Assembly (NCBI GenBank): GCA_015499995.1
Contig: JADNRV010000066.1
Location: forward strand, 124,001 to 188,000
DNA length: 64,000 nt
Direction: 5' to 3'
Source: Flammula alnicola
Lineage: Eukaryota > Basidiomycota > Agaricomycetes > Agaricales > Strophariaceae
In this document: positions 10,806-23,429 of the stretch, one piece after another
Position numbering within the stretch: position 1 is the stretch's first letter
Layout of the letters: the number at the start of each line of letters is the position of its first letter
Notes under the pieces: model-generated
Database searches by the model: none
Seen by the model: the letters and a program-made list of their open reading frames with translations, nothing else
What the model was told of the DNA's origin: nothing
Translations under genes and position numbers: made by a program

Positions 10806-11839
10806 TTATGACTTGGAGGCCTTCTTTTTGGCAGCAGCCTTTGCCTCTTTCTCCTTCTTCAGCCTCTCCTTCTCGGCTTCCTCTTTGGCGAGTTCGTGTG
10901 CTTTTTCGTTGAGACCAAGCCTATTTCGTGCAATCTAAAATTCCGCACGACAGGTATATCAGATTCCCGAACGAGAGTGAAAGGGAATCGCGTACTTCAA
11001 AAGCGTAGAACTGCCGATATTCCCCATAAATCAATCAACGACCGAGTAGTAGACGGAGGGAAGAACAAGAACATACCTGTATCCGTGTAACTGGAGGAGA
11101 AAGCGGACGTCAGCATTCATCGTAGGCCAATGAAGCAGATGACTCACCGAATATCGTGTTAGACTCGCCGTATTCATCCCTCGCATTTGTCCGGATAAGA
11201 GAGCCAAAGTTATAATCCTTAACCTTGTCCTTGTAGCTAAAAAAACAACAACGAAGCATTCATATATAATCTCGACAAAGAATTCAAAGCAAGAGAAAGA
11301 CGAACCTTTCAATAAATTCACGCCAGCGCTTCTTCCCTTCGGGACTCTTCATCCAGTCCTCGTCGAGCTTCACGAGCTTGTCGTAGGGATCCTCTGCCAA
11401 CTCGGGGAACACCTTCATCATGTGTTCGTATATCTCGTCATCATATCTCAAAATCAACAGAAGAACCAAGGTAGGCGGTTAGCTCCATGCTTATAAAAGC
11501 AGAGTCGAGGGGACATCTACTTTGTGAGTTTTAAGTCCTTTGGGTTGACTTTCTCCAAGAGATTCCAGTACGTCTGGTTTCGAAAAGCAAAGCTTAACAA
11601 CGGCGTTTCTGGAGAGTGAGAAAGAATAGGCACACCTGAGCCTGTTCAACAGCTTTCACCGCGAATCTGAGCAGTCGTTCAACCACGCGCACTCGGAAGA
11701 ACTGTCATTGAAGATACAACTCACTGCTTCTCGATCTACAGCCCCACATAAAATTAACATCAACGATATGATCACACACACGAATGATACCCACCTCCAT
11801 GAGATTCTGTGCATTGTTTGGGTCGAACTTGGTGGCCAT
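10806..11839 (-). CDS. PBDC1: PBDC1 / Ypl225w family protein, 175 aa
   Basis: Eight small exons on the minus strand join in frame from MATKFDPNNAQNLME to the C-terminal KEKEAKAAAKKKASKS. The family core is clear: EIEKQFAVKAVEQAQTYWNL, YDDEIYEHMMKVFPEL, KSPEGKKRWREFIERY, DYNFGSLIRTNARDEYGESN and TIFVTRIQFYAFEIARNR. Yeast Ypl225w/PBDC1 is a cytosolic ATP-independent chaperone that helps newly made translation factor eEF1A fold; that role is known for the family and inferred here. Seven introns of about 50-90 bases in a 175-aa gene is dense even for basidiomycetes. The Lys/Glu/Ala-rich tail is common in fungal members. The start is fixed by the conserved N-terminus and the lack of an upstream in-frame alternative. 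Confidence 0.93.
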
Positions 11840-12272
11840 GTTGAGCTGATTTATCTCCTAAACTCGAGTGCGATGGCTTGTTCCTAAAACTTCGTCTTGC
11901 GAGCACTATAATCGCCCTGCTGGAAAGCGTTTAAAAGAGAGAAAGAGGTGCCAACGCAGCGAGCGACTCGTGGGCGTTGATGTGATGTGGCAACTTGAGA
12001 ACTCGGTGGGCACGGGAGATTATGAGCGGTCGAAAGAGACGGGCTAAGTATAATCGACGCGAAATTCACACTGGCGATGTGCCCATGTGACACCACACCC
12101 AAACCCAAAACCCATGATCGTGGCCCGACGGTGGGGTTAGGGCTTATTATGGCCGCATTGTAACTTGGTGAGCGTCTGCCAGACGAGCGCAGCGTGGCTG
12201 GTTTATTTGCCACGCGGGTGGTACACGAAGGGGAAAGGCGTAGGCTATACATATGTAATTTCGACCAACCCA
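11840..12272. other. Intergenic between ZZZ3-like and PBDC1 genes
   Basis: This 433-base gap lies between two genes read in the same direction. It should hold the ZZZ3-like 3' end signal and the PBDC1 promoter. Open frames here have no recognisable content. Confidence 0.5.
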
Positions 12273-13640
12273 TTACAAGAGACTAAACTTTTTCAACTTC
12301 TCAAAATATTTCTGTACTCGACTAGCCACTTGACGGGGCGTTCTTCGTCCGCCCATAGCCTTGGATATTTTCTGCCACCTGAAAGATTATAATTAGCATC
12401 CGTGGGAGGAACCATCAGAAGGTGCCATGGTCATGGCAGCAGACGTACCGGAACTTCTCTCCCTCAGGTATCTGTTCCAAAAGCTGCTCGAGCAGGTTTT
12501 GCTCAGACACAGACCACGCCTGCTTGTACGTCTCTGGTTTGGGTTTCCCCGTGTCCCGCGACGATTTGGACTCCTTGGGTGCTTCATCCTCCATGTCAGG
12601 CTTGGGCGGTAGATTCAAGGTCTTCAGTTTTTTGCGGGGTCCAGGAGCATCGGATGGGAGGAGGGTGTCTTCGTCTTCTTTCTTCAACTTTGAAGCAGCC
12701 TTGGTCGTCGGACGACGTGTACGAGCTCCTGAAGTCGATGGCGTAGTTTCGGAGGGGGCAGCAGCGAAAGAATGGACTGCAGGAGTAATGGGGGACGCAT
12801 TCTTGCCCAGGAGTTTTGGTGGAACACGGGAAGCCTTGTTTATTTGCTGATCATCATCGTCGATCATAACGTCCGCGTCCATAGCCTCATCCTCAACATC
12901 ATTTCGAATGAAAACCCCCATCGATCCTGAAAGGCTGGACAGAGGCAAACTCAATCCGCAGCCTCTGATCTGGCGCTGCTTCAGCTCTCGTATCTTTTGC
13001 CGCTCCTGCTGTCTTTTGAGTTCAACAGGATCCACCTCTTCTTCGCTTTCGGGTTCGGGGAAGACATGTTTTCGAACCGCAATAAGATTGGGTCGACTAT
13101 TGTAAGTCTGGCGTGCTTCACAAGCTTTTGCAGTTCGGATAGGTCAGAGCGTTGGGCTGGGAAGGGCTGGTTTCTTTGAGCAATTTCATCTCTGGTGCGT
13201 TGTGCAAAAGTTCGTAGAGGTCCTGTATCTTTTTGCAGCAGAAGTCAGACGGGATACAATTGGGGTTTATGAATGAGCGCACCAGCTTTTTCGAAAGCTG
13301 ACCAGTCAATCTCCTTTGGGAGCTTAAGCCTGCAGTCAACGTGCTCACTCAGTCGGAAAGCACGGTCGTCAAGCTTTTCGATAATTAGGATACCGTCAAA
13401 GAGGTAAAAGAAAAGGTACCTCTTCGCCCAGATTTTCTAAGACCTGTGAGGGCCGTTGAACCAGATCAACTTTAAGTCGTTGCAGACGTTCTATGTCTGA
13501 TCGTTGTCGAGCGAGTACAATTCTCTGAGTCTGTATGAAGGCTTCAAGCGCCTGTAATCTGTCGTCGCGATAAAAACCAACCATTTTGAAGCGTAGAGAA
13601 GAGCGACAAAGACTTACGTTTGGGCGCGGTGGTCATCCAT
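12273..13640 (-). CDS. ZZZ3-like SANT/Myb-domain protein, one apparent frameshift
   Basis: The C-terminus is a SANT/Myb domain of the ZZZ3 type: QAWSVSEQNLLEQLLEQIPE, then WQKISKAMGGRRTPRQVASR and VQKYFEKLKKF, interrupted by a canonical intron (GTACGT...TTTCAG). ZZZ3 belongs to the histone-acetylating ATAC complex in animals; fungal members are less studied. Upstream exons read MDDHRAQT, then a coiled-coil-like LEAFIQTQRIVLARQRSDIE, LKLPKEIDWSAFEKA and RSDLSELQKLVKHARLTIVD. After FENMSSP the frame must shift by one base in the CCCC/GGGG run at 13057-13060 to continue as EPESEEEVDPVELKRQQERQ. Either one base is missing from the sequence or the gene is damaged. No ZZ zinc finger is seen, as is usual for short fungal relatives. 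Confidence 0.85.
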
Positions 13641-16613
13641 TGCCTTTGGTCTTGGAGAGTCATCGAAGTAGTATCAGTATGTAACTTGTGTCTATATAAG
13701 ATTTTTTTTGAGTACAAAAATGGCTTGGGTTTCTTGTCGCCGCAAACTTTTCTCACGCACGGGTCTTTCTCAAACCTCCGCCTCATTTTTGGGCCCATGT
13801 CTGATCTCTGCCACCTGTTGCAGTCCATGGCTGCATATGACCGTTGCTATTGCGGCGTGCGTCTGTCAACGGCGAACACGTTGACTGCTGAGTTGTGATG
13901 GCGTTTGCACAGCTGCAAGCCTGATGTTATTGGTGAGCTTCTAAACGGATGACAACCTGGCAAAATGCTGCTCTGGACCGACCTCAGATGGCTAGGAAGG
14001 ATCCAAGGGTGCGTATAATTTAGTGTTGGGCGAAAACGGTACGACGCTTACTTATGTTTTGTGGGACAATTTTGTTCGCTGAATAGATTTTTATCTCTGT
14101 GATTAGAACTTAGAAGCAGCCGAATGAGGATAGACTGATGTCACCGAACGTCGGACTCGTTGAGCACTCTTTCAGCCCTTGTCGTGCGACTAGGTGATAG
14201 AGTATGATTGCGGCCACTCGTCATCCAAAGTTCGAATCCCAGTCGTCTCTTTTCTGGATAAAATGCCGCAATGACGAATGTGAATCTAAAACACGGAGAG
14301 CTTTGTGACTTTTCTCATACTCGATTGAGATTCTTCTACTTACCCGGCGCAGCTACACATCCAGACCTAGCGGCGACCTTTGAAATCGTGATTCTCCGAT
14401 GATCCAGGTTCCTTGGTCATCCTCAGCGCTTCACAGTCTAGGAGTTTCTAACTAGGCTCTGCATAGACAAACGGCTATCTAGTGGAGTCTGTACCGGTCT
14501 ATCTTGACGCTGACTACTGGCGTTAATTCCTCAGTGCTGGCTCGGGATGAACTTTTGTGCGTTTTTCTACTTATTGCTCAACGGCCAATCTAAAGAGGGC
14601 TCGCTTGATGTTTTTACAGGACCGTCCCTTTCTGAAACCACACTGGTATTCCGATCAACTACAAGTCGAGAAATGCAACCTGGATCTGCCGATGAGCCAC
14701 GAATTCAAGAGGCAGTATTTTATTTCCCCAAAACATCTTCGCTTATCTGTAAAGATGTACCTGTACTATCGCCATCAACTGCGGTCTCACAAGAATTCCA
14801 GTTGGACCCGCCGATGTCACCGTTGGAGGGAATGTATTACTTTCTCAACGAGTGTCACAGACTCTTATGCACAAGGTGTGTATTAAGTTCACCTTCTCAA
14901 GGAGGTCGACTTGATCGGACACCACTTCGCTGGAAAAATAGCGAGATGGAGTTGTACGCCACCCAACTCAACAGGCAGCTCCGGCGCTATCGTTGTTCGG
15001 CTCCCCAGATGACGCCCGCCTCGTTAGTAGTCGCGGCCTGCGGTAAGTCAGCGGCCCTGATGTGATCTGATAATCTTCGGTATGCCTTCCACCTCGCCAG
15101 ACCACATCAGACTTCATGGAATTTACAGGCGTGGTTTTTAAGGTTCTATTTCTCCTGCATAACAAGCTTCGTCTTGTTTTCTCTGTCCTAGGGTCCTACA
15201 ATGATGGCCGACCACCTACGAACCTTTATACGCGGAGAGACGCGAAGGCGCTGTATGTCTTGCAGGCAGACAGACCAATCAGAACGACCAGGAACGTGCT
15301 GATGTCCTTCCTTTACTCGTTGCACCTCCATCCACCGTTCCTATCGTGGTCAAAACGCGAATGATTTCTTTCGGTCCGAATGTAGCATTCAGTTGTATCC
15401 TGTGAGATCCCTGGCAGAAGAAAGGATAATTCTCGGTGGCAATTGTCGCGGAGATTCCCAATCAATGCTTTTGGAGTTTCCATTGAAAGTTCATGGGCAT
15501 GTTCAAGCGAAGTCTTTCTCTTCAATCACCATCATTGGCAGGGGGAGTATGGTTCGGCTTTATTTTCTCGGTCTCTTTAGTTCGTAGACTGATAAAGGAC
15601 CCCTAACTGTATTTGTTGAACCATGACAGGGCAATCTACGGCAACCTTTCACTATCTCCAATGTACCACACGCTTTCGGAGAATAATTCACAGTCAGCGA
15701 TTTTCGTATCAACTTTGTATTATCTACTTATACGTTGGCGCACATCGAAATTTATGTGATGCATAGCATGACATAGCACCTTTATTATGGAGACTACTGA
15801 CCAAGGCTAAAGGTAACATGGACTCGGATCAATTTGACAGAAAGAAGGCCTCCATATCATCCGCCGTCCTCGTGACTGTAAAACTCAAATCGTAGCGTGA
15901 TTTTTTTTTTGAAATCCAACAAAGTTCTGACTGCAATATAAACATATAGGCATATTCATGCTTCTCCTTCCCTAATGGGATTTGAACAAACCCCTGCCCG
16001 ACGCGAACCCGAGGCTCGAATAAGACCTAGATTCCATGCCCGGGGACGGGTCCTTGTGGCGCAGGTTTGGTGACGCAGGTTTGGTGACCCCTTATAGATA
16101 ACGGGGATCAAGACATGCTCTCTGTGAAAGGCTCCTCTTAATCCTCAATGCATTTTCTTCAGGCCCGATAAGATGGCGCTTCAATCATGGCACCTGACGC
16201 ACTTAGATTGATGGTCTTATCCGGAGTCATTGGCGGCAGGGAGCCGCAAGTTTCCCTGGGCGCTGTCACGCTCCCGCAGGCACGTACGTGAACCGTGTAT
16301 ATTCAGTCGCCCTTGGCTTTCTCCTGTCGTACACAAGCAGAAATAGACCGGCTTTTACTTGGTTTTACGACAGACCTATTTCGACACCTAGGTATTTGAT
16401 AATAAGTCTATTTTTGAACACGTGCGGAATAAGTGAGATCAGATAAGATAAAGTGTTTGTCACAGGAACGGTCCGTCACTGCCATGAGGGATTGTGACAG
16501 TCCGTCCAGCGTGTTTTAAGGTATTTTCTCCGTAATTTGTTTCCATTTACCTGCTCTCATTATCGCGACTGGCGCATCCTCGATACCAATATCTTACTGT
16601 CAGCCCGCTCAAT
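13641..16613. other. 3.0-kb gene-poor stretch between two divergent genes
   Basis: This holds the promoters of the ZZZ3-like gene (left) and TOF1 (right). The open frames at 14547-15065 and 15116-15587 show no family motif, no coherent splice pattern and no codon bias. A tRNA-like B box (GTTCGAATCCC) occurs at 14231, but no tRNA folds around it. I see nothing else I can support. Confidence 0.4.
16061..16088. repeat. 14-bp tandem duplication
   Basis: GCAGGTTTGGTGAC is present twice in direct succession (16061-16074 and 16075-16088). It lies in the upstream flank of TOF1. It is too short to suggest a function. Confidence 0.7.
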
Positions 16614-19600
16614 ATGGCACAGGAAGTTATAGACATATCCTCGGAAGAATCCGATGGAGAGACATACCTTGACAGGCGAGCGATTCTTGAACCAGTCGTA
16701 GGACGTGTCGTCGACGCACTCGGTGGTCATGAAGGGGAAGTCTACGTGATGGGAGATGAGGTCAGTGGATGCTTGAAGGACCTGAAGAAACTCTGGCGGA
16801 AAGACGAATCCGACGATGAACGAACGGTCGCTCGCCTGTTTTGGGAAATGCGCGTTCTTCCGAACGACCTGGTTCCCATCCTGCAGGAGACCGCTGGAAA
16901 GGGGTTGGTGGAAGACAAGCGGGCGATATCGTGTGTAGATTTGATGACGGCGATGACCTGGCCCATTGATATGGCGGAGGAGCTGAAAGAACTCGACGAG
17001 GAACTCGATAAGGGTACCGACTACACCCAACTATTGCAAAGCCACCTTCACTATAAGGTCGCGCTCTTGAAGCCAGGCGTCATTCAGGCTCTGTTTGGCA
17101 TCATCCTCCCTCCTTTGGCGAAAGGCATCAGGGAGCGAGTGGAGCGCGACGGCCAAGTCATAAACGTTGTGCTCCATCTCATTCGAAATCTTGCGTTCAT
17201 CAAGGACCTTCCTGCCAGCTCCCACCTGAGCTCCGACCAAGTCGAATTCTCGAACCTTCAATCGAAGTTCATACGTGCCCTTTCCGAAACCCACATGTTC
17301 GAACTACTTCTCACAATCGCCGCGAATACGGAAAACGACCCTCTCTTTAATGGATGGAACACCCTCGTTCTTGAAATATTTTACCTTCTCTTCCGAGGGG
17401 TCAAACCAAGTTCCTTGGCTGTCGATCAAGCAAAGGTAAATTTATTTCCATAGTTCATACGTTGGACGTCGTTCATTTCGATTTGCAGCAACCAGCGGAG
17501 AATTTGCAACGCCTTCTGGCTCTTGAGGATCGTACACGTCGTGATATTGCTCGAAAGGCTACCTCCCGACATTCACGGTTTGGGACCACTATTTCGGTCA
17601 AGCTTAACCCCGATAAGCGGCCTCCAGCGCCTGACGATAACAATGCGGCTGGCTCTCAGCCAGCTGCCTCTTCGTCACGTACCTTCGTTCTACATCGGCA
17701 ACAAGCGATCCACGGTGAAGCGGGAAGTATCATGGATATGACCAAGCGCCAAAGGAGCAAGAAGGTCAACAAAGTCGACGATTTGGGGATAGTCGATAAT
17801 CTTTCCCTGGAAGCCAGGGTGATTCTGCAAAACCTAGCTGCAGAATTTGTGGAGTCGTGTTACAATCGTGAGTTAAGCTCGTCCACTCTAAGTTCAATCG
17901 CGCTGATGCGCAGTAGCTTTCCTGTCGGCCCTTTTGAAAGATATTAGATCCGAGCGACCAAAGATTACGGAAAAGGATAATCTCCGCTTACTCTACGTGA
18001 CAAAGTGGTTCCTCGAGTTCTTCCTCGCCATGAGGTCCAAGGAGCAACAGGCGAAGACCGGACAAGATAGATGGAATTTTGGTCTCATCGCCGAGGTAAC
18101 AGAACGCTCGTGGATCATTTGGGTATTAAAGCGCATGCGCGAGGCCGTCGAAGAAAAGGTACATTGTCAAATTACGATATTTATCATGTCGCTCCCTGCA
18201 TGACCTGACAATCAACATTTAGCCCAAACTATGGAACGAGCTTCAAGCGGGCATAGAGTGTTTAACTCAGCTCCTACTCCTCATCGACAAAATGTCCTCT
18301 TCGGAGATAGCAGACCCCGCTTTGAAGGAAGCCGCGGATGTCCTGCAACAGCAACTCGTTTACAATGGTGAAGTGCTCGATATCGCGCTGGAGAGTCTAC
18401 GGTCCTATAAACCGGGAACCCAATCGCTCGCTTACCTCGATTCGAGCGTTTATCTTGCTTACGCATTATTGCGTATGCTGGAAACGTGGGGTAGGGAGAA
18501 AGGTAACGAAACCTACGTGAGGCAGAAGGTTTCCAAGAAGAAAAGGAAAAGTAAAGGTGATTTATACATTTTTTTGTGGCAGATTACCTCTCCTAATTCG
18601 GGTGTAATAGGTCTCTCCGAAGAGGAGGGCATTCCTGACGTCGAGGAAGAGGAAGAGGAACACGAAGAGATTATTAACGAGACGTTGTTCACGTTTGAGG
18701 CATTTGAGAGCGTGAGCACTCTTATTTGTTCTATTCTCGCTCCCCTTTGATATTTGGACTAGAAATTCGCTCAAGCCGACATCACACATACACTCCTAAC
18801 ATATCTGGCGCGCTACCGCGATTTTTCATCTTCTGAAAACATGCGACGAGTGGTCAGTTTACTTCATCGACAAGCTGTCAAAGTCAAAGCAGAGGGGCTT
18901 TTCTTTAAGGTCCGTATTTCACGTTTATTTGACTTGCGGCGTTAATGTGCTGCCGGCTGATAAGTTTTTGTCCGCATCTTTTACGTAGGTCTCGACTCTT
19001 GACCTCTTCAAGACGATCCTGGCAGATCAGAAGGCGCTGCCACGAGAGCAGCCTTACAAGGACCTCATAAATCTTATTAATTTCATTTTGCGTCAATTCT
19101 TCAAGGCGTTGTCCAAAGAACCCTTTTTGGCTGTCGAGGTACGCGCTGTCCGTTTGCATCACATGTGTACATCCCTTTTTAATAATCATTTGGCAGGCCT
19201 TCTTCCCGAAGAACCGTGGTCACTGGAAACAGTACTCAAGTTGGGAACCAGAAGAAATTCTTGGAAAAGAGAAGAAAACCATAGAAGACACCCGTTTCCC
19301 ACCTGACGTAGAAGTGAAGAAAGGTTACTCCTGGAGTGACCAGCTAGGAATCGCTATCGCTACTTTGGTGGAAGCGAACCAGAAGGAGCTCGTCAACTGG
19401 ACAAAACAAGTGTGACAACCAAGCTCCACTATGCTCCGGAGTGAAACTGATATGTCTTGTTTGCCACAGATCCTCTCACTGGTTATCGCTCAACGCACCC
19501 GGATTATTGAGGAGACAGACAGGAATGACGATGGCAACTCCCCCGAACCTGATGACGACGGTGTATCAACAGCGCTACGACTGAAGGAAGCCTCAGCGGA

Positions 19601-20653
19601 AGCATTAGCCAAGATTACTGACTATTGTGAGAATACGTCCGGTTCTCGTTTCACGTTCTAGTTATGACCCCTCCATTCAGTGATTCCCTACATGGACGAT
19701 GAGCAGGCAGACGCCGCTACGAAAAACTCGAATTTAAAACTCTTGTTCCGTTTGTCTAAATTCTACATTCTTGATCAAGGTGATTGCATTTTCAGATCTG
19801 TCACCGGTAGCAGCCAATTCACTTCTCCACAACAGATACTGACGAGTTGGAGTGGTATGTCCCATCCGCGATTGCTGTCGCAGAACTACAGCGAACCCTC
19901 AACGTTATCAATCAATTCCTTGAAACGCCTTTCGATCTTGATGGAAAGAAGGCTTCAGAGCTCTTGAGCAAGAAACGGCGCCGCAGGAGACGCCGATCGC
20001 CGTCACCGGACTCTGACGATGGAGCTCTGCTTTCGGGAGACGCACCCCGAAAAAGGAAACGAAAGGAGAAGAAGAAAAAAGAAAAAGAACAATACAAGTC
20101 TGCTCAATTTATTGAGGATAGCGACCAGGAATACGGCGGGATGGAGGCTTTCCTGGAGAAGGAACGGGCTCAGCGGGAAAAGGCCGCGCTCGCCGCTACC
20201 GCCGTAGGCGTTACCGACCGACCCGTTACTATGAAGGCGAACGGTACCAAAAAGCGCCGCAGAAAAGGAGCGGAAAAGGGAGCGAAGTCTAAGAAGCACA
20301 AGAGAGGCGACGCGTCCCCGACTTTAGGCGATCTGGGGCATCACTCATCTGACGGAGGTGTAGACAATCCGAGCGACAGTGACGTGGAGATTGTTGAGGC
20401 TTCCCACACTCAAGGTGCCAATAATCAAGTTCCAAGCGATAAACCAAAACCGGTCCCTCGCCCGCGTCCGCGTCCTAGACCGAAGAGCCGCGCTTCAACA
20501 CTGTCCCGTCCATCCCCTGCAGCTTCACCCGAGCCCGATGACCGACCAAGTTCCCCGTCTCCCAGAGCTCTGAGTACAGAACCCGAACGAATATCATCGA
20601 CATCCCACATGCACCGCAGCAGACGGTTATTTTTTTCCGATGACGAGGACTAG
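16614..20653 (+). CDS. TOF1: Tof1/Swi1/Timeless replication fork protection protein, about 1150 aa
   Basis: Eleven exons join in frame from MAQEVIDISSEESD to the TAG at 20651. The protein is the fungal Timeless homologue, which with Csm3/Tipin travels with the replication fork, keeps helicase and polymerase coupled and relays the S-phase checkpoint. The TIMELESS N-terminal domain is visible in exon 1 (SHLHYKVALLKPGVIQALFG, VINVVLHLIRNLAFIKDLP, FNGWNTLVLEIFYLLFRG) and continues with RHSRFGTTISVKLNP. The central exons are helical-repeat sequence, including an acidic run of Glu residues at about 18640. The C-terminal exon starts with DTDELEWYVPSAIAVAELQR, followed by KKASELLSKKRRRRRR and a long charged, Pro- and Ser-rich tail. 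A 16-base GT-AG stretch at 19780 is not used; the 56-base intron that keeps the frame is. Confidence 0.94.
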
Positions 20654-23429
20654 GTGATTTACCTCCTCTCCCATGTCACGGATGTTTTTTTCGGCTTTCA
20701 GGTTTATCCCTGGAACGTGGTTTATTCTTAGGGCTCAGATGTTCTTCATATGTTTTCTTGTTTTCTTAGAATCTAACAGCCTTCTGATCACTTGTGTGTT
20801 GTTCATTTGGGGACCGCTGTAGTTACCTGCTGAGAGAAAACTTTTTGTGTTTCCGGGGAGTGCTTTCTAAGCCCTGCGACCTGACTTTTCACTTACAAGG
20901 AAATCCTTTTTTCAGTCATAAAGAAACGAGGTGCGTCATTTAATCTTCCGACTCAATTCCCGTCGTGTGCTGCAGACAGCATTGTGGCTGGCTATACCTT
21001 TTTTCGCCTCGTATTTTCTGTGTGGTACACGTCCACTCTATCCCGTGTCTTCGCGTGCGTGAAAGTCCTCGAAAATGGATCTCGTTTTAAAATAAATCAC
21101 ATAGAAGCTCAAACAATTTCTTTGGAAACCTTGTTTCATCAACAGCTAGATAACGACCGAACCTATTCTTGTTTGTTCTTGTCTCTCCTTCTCTTGTATA
21201 AAATCCTCGCACTTTTCATACGAGGTTGCTCGACATGAACGCATACAATTCAAAGGCTAAAACAATATGGAAGATTCGAGGACGCGAGTATGACACCGAC
21301 AAAAATATCAACCTCACCAACACCCACCTTGCGGCCGAAAATGGACTCGGTGCTGCTGGTTACATTGGCAGATTGGCAGTGAAGCGCTGAAATGCGACGC
21401 TTCGGCGTTCTACAATGTAGGCCTCCAGAATGTTGTACCTGAGTCCTGATTTTGGAACAAACATTGAGATCGCCCTGGGATGGATTGGGAACGGAAGTAT
21501 ATTAGCATTTCCTCTATAAACGGTTCGTCAAGGATGTGGGTAGCTCAGGCGAGAAGTCCATATCCTCACAAAGCCGTCGACCCTGTGGATTCTTTCATTA
21601 GGAAATGAGGTCCCAAAAATCTAGTCAGACCTTATATTATGACTCGACGAGTCAAGTGAATTCGAGACAGTACCATTGTATCTTTTTCATGTGTCGATTT
21701 CTGTCGGTTTACCCCTTCTGCATCGGCCACAATCGCCCAACAACTGGCCACCCGTTCGCCAACTTGGCCGCAGTTACAAGCAACCGTCTCAATGAAAGGT
21801 CACTTGCTTTCCTTAACAACAATGGCCGCACTGGAAAGTTAAAGCTCACCAAATGGATATAATACGTACATATGCGATGAATATAAGAGCACGAGGAGTC
21901 ATTTTGACGGTGATTTTATGGGATACTTTGGCTAGGCTATGAATCATGATAAGGACTTTTGCGGCCGGTGTTTGAGGACATCATATTAGATGGCAACCTC
22001 GGAAAGTGCCGCAGCGGGCGCTTCTCAGGTGGCTACGAATGTCTCAGGTAAATATCTCACAAAGTAATGAGAAATCTGTAGGCCTGTTCCTCCGGAGAAC
22101 CGTGAAGGCCGGATAAAATCCATCGCACATGGTTGAGTTCCCCACTCGGGAAAAATGGATAAAAGGGGCCTACAGTCATAAACAAACCATCGTAGGTTAC
22201 CGAGCTTCGAAGTCATTTTTGGTTCTATCTGAATTCCCGATAGACACTCCAAGCTTCACCAAAGCCTTCCCTCACGGGGAGAGACACGAATGCGAACCTT
22301 TCGATAACGAATAATGTCCCTATATCCCATAAGGAATCAATAGGCATGGATAATTGACAATGACTTTATCGTTGTCGTCGATTGATTGACACTCCTACTG
22401 GAAGTTCGGGGTATCTTCATCTCGGCCATAACTCGTAGAGCCTTGCCCTCTCCACTCAAAAAATCACAAATAACAGTTGAGGAAGTTCAACCCCAATCAA
22501 ATTTGGGAATTCCAGATGCTCTGCACCGCAAATTCTACCCACTTACACCGCAAGTCTCGGGCAATTTAGAATGGTCATGGATGGAGCATCAAGGGTGCCA
22601 AGTTCACCTGACAAGAGACTTTCGGTTATGTGCGATTGGTAGATTGCACTTCCCATGGTTTCCGAGGGCTGAAGGAGAGTGCTGAATATACTCACATAGA
22701 TATTGTAGCTCGTTACAAGTTATTTGTGGAAAGATGTGCGCCACTAAACCATTTGGACAACAGTTCTTGACGGGAAAAAGAAAGGAGAAGAGGCTGGGAT
22801 TAGGGCTTCGCGGAGTATCAAAAGGGACGACTATCTCAGCCTATGTCCTTTTTCGTATAAATCCTTGCGGCCTTGCGGAAGCATTTCTTTGTTGATCCCC
22901 GATCACAGAAGTCTCCTTAAGCCTCAGGCACGACGCTCGTGGGCCAAACGATACCAACTGCCGCAATTTGCCGCTGCCGATGGCATGGGTTTTGTTGAAT
23001 TTGTTCCAGGCAAGTTGGGACCAAAATCAAAGTCAAGAAACAGCGATGGATGAAGAAATCTGAGCAGCCAAATAAGCCTAGATTTAAGTGCTGCATCCGG
23101 GAAATTACCCCGATATTCGATATATGTTCTTGGAGATAGACAGCTAGAAGCTGAGGTTTGCACAACAAGAAATCTCCAAGATTTCAAGCGACCCAAAGTA
23201 ATGGTACCCCTAGCCTGCAGGGTCACACTAATTCAGAGTTTCGCGACCAGATCGAGGAAGGCGAACTGCCCGGGAAGGCGACCCTCGAAACCCATTCAGC
23301 ATGGAATTCATAAAACCAACTCGAACGGGCGCTGCATTAGAGACCGCGATATAAGTTGGAGTCTCGTCCTCTATAGCTGTTTTCCAACCCCGATCCCCTT
23401 TCCCCCGCAGACCTTACGTTACTCTCCTG
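20654..23429. other. 2.8-kb gene-poor stretch
   Basis: This region contains the TOF1 3' flank, one possible microprotein gene (21235-21390, listed separately) and the upstream region of the bZIP gene. The remaining open frames (for example 22386-22685 plus) show no motifs. No repeat with definable ends was seen. Confidence 0.4.
21197..21390 (+). CDS. Possible 51-aa microprotein with TATA box
   Basis: A TATAAAA box at 21197-21203 lies 32 bases upstream of an ATG at 21235 that opens a 51-aa frame ending at 21390. The frame reads MNAYNSKAKTIWKIRGREYD, then DKNINLTNTHLAAENGLGAA and ends RLAVKR. There is no signal peptide or membrane span. A donor-like GTGAAG near the end could extend it by splicing. 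The amino-acid make-up is protein-like, but I recognise no family. Confidence 0.25.

Noticed and set aside
14179..14260. tRNA-like B box GTTCGAATCCC with an A-box-like TAGGTGATAGAG 40 bases upstream
   Set aside because: The T stem, anticodon stem and acceptor stem do not pair, so no tRNA or convincing SINE head can be folded.
14547..15065. 172-codon plus-strand frame
   Set aside because: Several overlapping frames are equally open and none has a motif or a sensible exon structure.
19780..19795. 16-base GT-AG stretch in TOF1 as an intron
   Set aside because: Too short to splice; the 56-base alternative ending before ATACTGACGAG keeps the conserved frame.
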